Of a stretch of 64,000 bases of DNA, positions 61,783 through 64,000 are shown piece after piece (the stretch's first letter is position 1; every line of letters starts with the position of its first letter). Below the pieces are notes generated by a model, which made no database searches, was not told the origin of the DNA, and saw only the letters and a program-made list of their open reading frames with translations. The translations under genes and the position numbers were made by a program. Source of the stretch: Glaciecola nitratireducens FR1064 (GTDB lineage: Bacteria > Pseudomonadota > Gammaproteobacteria > Enterobacterales > Alteromonadaceae); NCBI RefSeq assembly GCF_000226565.1, contig NC_016041.1, positions 3,286,001 to 3,350,000 on the forward strand, in the 5' to 3' direction.

Positions 61783-64000
61783 ATGGAAATTCAAAAGAAA
61801 CATATATTTGGCACGATGGTTGTTACCTCAATGCTATATGCTTGCGGTGGCGGTTCAGATACTGCTGTTGACCCAATTGCACCAATCAGCGCAAATGGTG
61901 CTCTTCAGTTATCAATCAAGGGCTTGCCTTCGGGAGCCGACTCTACCGTACTGGTAACGGGTCCAGAAGGATACACCAGTGACGTAAACGGTGATGCTAC
62001 TTTATCTGACTTACTGCCTGGCACTTATACGGTGACCGCAGATCCCGTTGTGGCACAAAATGCCGAGTTCGATGTTATTCCCGCCAGTATTTCATTTACT
62101 GTCACTGCGAATAATACGACGGTCCAAGAACTCATCTATATGACTGATATTCAAAGTAAAGGCGTTATTACCAATTTTGGTAGTGTTTATGTGAACGGCG
62201 TACGCTTTTCGACCGATGATACAACCATCTCGACTGATGATAATGATGATGCCAGTGAAGACGACTTGGACGTAGGCATGAACGTCACTGTAAAAGGCCG
62301 TAAAACGGCAGACGGTTCTATTAGTACCGCTAGTCATATTGATTATAATGTGCATGCCGAAGGGCCGATAGAGTCGATTTCCTTGAGTGATAATCAGATA
62401 GTCGTGCTTGGTCAGGTTTATCAAGTAGATTCGCGCACCGTTTTTGAAGATAAGCTATTTAGTGAATTAAAAGTAGCCGATGTAGTTGAAATTAGTGCCA
62501 TAAAAAGCGCTGATGAGACATGGTTAGCCACACATATTGAGACCTCCGATGCAGCAGATACGTATAAGTTGATTGGCGAAATCGCTAACCTTGACGAAAG
62601 CGGCCAAACCTTCAATGTCGGCAGCGTGTCGGTTGATTTTTCCCAAGCAGTTATTGAAGGCACCCTCGCCAATGGCGCTTTAGTCAAGATATCCTCAGCA
62701 CAAGGCTTAGTAGATGGGGTCATCGTTGCTGATGAAGTTGAGCTTAAGGACGACAATAGCAATTCCGACAAATTAGCGTTGGATGGGATTATTAGCAGCC
62801 TATCAGAGACTCAATTCGTAATCGCTGGAAAAACAGTGCAGTGGGATGAGAATACCCAATTTAGAGCTGGTAATAGCGATGATCTGAATGTTGGTATTAG
62901 GGTTAAAATAGAAGGGACAGAGCTGGACGGAAATCTAGTCGCCAGCGTTATTCGTTTCGATAAGCAAGGCGAGATAGAAGTTAAAGGGGTGATACAAGCG
63001 ATTGACCTTGAGAGCAATACCCTCACCGTGTTGGACACAGTATTCTTAGTGGATGAATATAGCCAATTAAAAGATGACTCAGACTTGGACATCAGACGTT
63101 TTCGCTTAGACCTTCTTAGTATTGGAGACTTAGTTGAAATAGAGGCTTTTTCAAACGGTGATAACCTTATCGTTAAAACCTTAGAACGTGAAGAAACCGA
63201 TGCATCACGAAATAACGACGATGCTGAGGCCGAAATTAAAGGCCAAGTGATAGCAATTGATGGGCAAACCATTGAACTGCAGGGCGCAATAGTGACAACT
63301 GGTCAGTTTACTGAATATGAATTGGGTGATTCAGATGTTTCTGCAGACGTGTTCTTTGCGCAGTTGCTTGCGGGTGATTGGATAGAAGTGGAAGGTATTA
63401 AACAAGCAGACGGCAGCATCTTAGCTACCGACATTGAAACAAGTCGTGCAAATGGTGACAATGGTGATGATGAGTCTGGCGGTGTCGAGTTTTCTGGGCT
63501 TATTTCAAGTTTCGACTCGGTTGAATCCTTTACGGTTAACGGTCGCTTAATTACGACTGATGAACGCACTGTTTTTAAAGGCACTGCCTTTACAACCATT
63601 GCTGAAGGCGTAAGAGTTGAAGTTTATGGGCGTGAAGCGGACAATGGCGATATCCTTGCCACTCGCATCAAAATGGAAGACAACGATCACAGTGATGATT
63701 ACTCCGTTGAAATCGAAGGAGCACTTGAAGCTGACGCTGAAAATGGTCGATTAATCATTAATCAACAAACCGTGTTTTTCGATGTTTCTACCCAAATTTC
63801 AGATGGCAGCGAAGCGGACTTACTTCAAGGCACCTATGTTGAGATAAAAGCGAGCGTAGATGAAAACGGTACCCTATTTGCACTTAAAATTGAGATTGAA
63901 GATGGCGATGAGCAAAATAGTGCAGATGTTGAAGGGACCATTTCTGAATTACTCGACAATGGAGAAATCGTGGTTGAAGGCATTACCATTGTGCTAAATG
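61783..64000 (+). CDS. DUF5666-repeat lipoprotein, partial at the right edge
   Basis: At least 739 codons with no stop before the window end. The N-terminus (HIFGTMVVTSMLYACGGG) is a lipoprotein signal with acylated Cys at residue 21. Residues 40-110 look like a beta domain, followed by at least six tandem units of about 80-110 residues of the DUF5666 kind, each with GxIxxI....FxVNG..V, a DD(T/R)T.F phrase and VEVEG. The units are acidic and rich in Asp and Asn. Repeat proteins of this sort are probably surface-exposed; function unknown. AAGGA lies about eight bases before the ATG. Confidence 0.8.
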   Translation, partial: MEIQKKHIFGTMVVTSMLYACGGGSDTAVDPIAPISANGALQLSIKGLPSGADSTVLVTGPEGYTSDVNGDATLSDLLPGTYTVTADPVVAQNAEFDVIPASISFTVTANNTTVQELIYMTDIQSKGVITNFGSVYVNGVRFSTDDTTISTDDNDDASEDDLDVGMNVTVKGRKTADGSISTASHIDYNVHAEGPIESISLSDNQIVVLGQVYQVDSRTVFEDKLFSELKVADVVEISAIKSADETWLATHIETSDAADTYKLIGEIANLDESGQTFNVGSVSVDFSQAVIEGTLANGALVKISSAQGLVDGVIVADEVELKDDNSNSDKLALDGIISSLSETQFVIAGKTVQWDENTQFRAGNSDDLNVGIRVKIEGTELDGNLVASVIRFDKQGEIEVKGVIQAIDLESNTLTVLDTVFLVDEYSQLKDDSDLDIRRFRLDLLSIGDLVEIEAFSNGDNLIVKTLEREETDASRNNDDAEAEIKGQVIAIDGQTIELQGAIVTTGQFTEYELGDSDVSADVFFAQLLAGDWIEVEGIKQADGSILATDIETSRANGDNGDDESGGVEFSGLISSFDSVESFTVNGRLITTDERTVFKGTAFTTIAEGVRVEVYGREADNGDILATRIKMEDNDHSDDYSVEIEGALEADAENGRLIINQQTVFFDVSTQISDGSEADLLQGTYVEIKASVDENGTLFALKIEIEDGDEQNSADVEGTISELLDNGEIVVEGITIVLN

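Overview
This is an AT-rich bacterial chromosome segment of typical gammaproteobacterial content, most likely from a marine member of the Alteromonadales. The support is gene content and order: orn next to tRNA-Gly and divergent from rsgA-psd, a MaoP (DUF413) protein, ilvIH, PanP-type aspartate decarboxylase, yadGH, two Na+/H+ antiporters (NhaD and NhaC types), ovothiol synthase OvoA, and several large c-di-GMP proteins. The genus call is inference. No insertion sequence, prophage, CRISPR array or rRNA gene was seen.

Layout. 0-1.2 kb: a short double-glycine leader peptide gene followed by a small four-helix membrane protein (bacteriocin/immunity-like pair), then a cold-shock protein. 1.4-9.5 kb: housekeeping genes (ilvH, ilvI, maoP, a DUF4442 protein, tRNA-Gly, orn, rsgA, psd, an EamA transporter, a GDPD phosphodiesterase). 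9.5-12.2 kb: a YdjM-like membrane protein, a MerC-type membrane protein behind a probable Zur-controlled promoter, and a YibQ-type polysaccharide deacetylase. 12.5-18.6 kb: an ECF sigma/anti-sigma pair and a DUF4331-lipoprotein-TPR-HupE/UreJ cluster. 19-29.7 kb: panP, a stand-alone EAL protein, yadG-yadH-trmB-like, nhaD, a CNNM/CBS protein and a ZIP transporter. 29.8-34.2 kb: two divergent GGDEF-EAL proteins. 34-44 kb: metabolic genes including fpr, nhaC, an ADP-ribosylglycohydrolase-family gene, ovoA, an FAD monooxygenase and an RhlE-type helicase. 44.4-56 kb: one long operon-like run of eight genes, TldD-like (Tat signal), TldE-like, DUF4159 (Tat signal), MoxR, DUF58, BatA-like, and two large membrane proteins. 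56-64 kb: a Cys-rich secreted protein, a CadC-like membrane regulator with TPRs, slyD, a secreted alpha/beta hydrolase, and a large DUF5666-repeat lipoprotein that runs off the end.

Two systems deserve most attention. First, the ECF sigma operon and the DUF4331 operon carry the same bipartite promoter (GCATCCA, 15 bases, CGTTTGGCT on the minus strand, preceded by a T-run), so the sigma factor very probably controls itself and this cell-envelope cluster. Second, the tldD/tldE-DUF4159-moxR-DUF58-batA-like cluster joins an exported TldD-type metalloprotease to a MoxR/VWA-type chaperone-like membrane module. The operon is tightly packed, with 4-8 bp overlaps among its last four genes, and its combined function is not known to me.

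Start codons were chosen by ribosome-binding-site position and family length where several were possible; these choices are stated in the entries. No database search was run, so family names rest on recognised sequence motifs.
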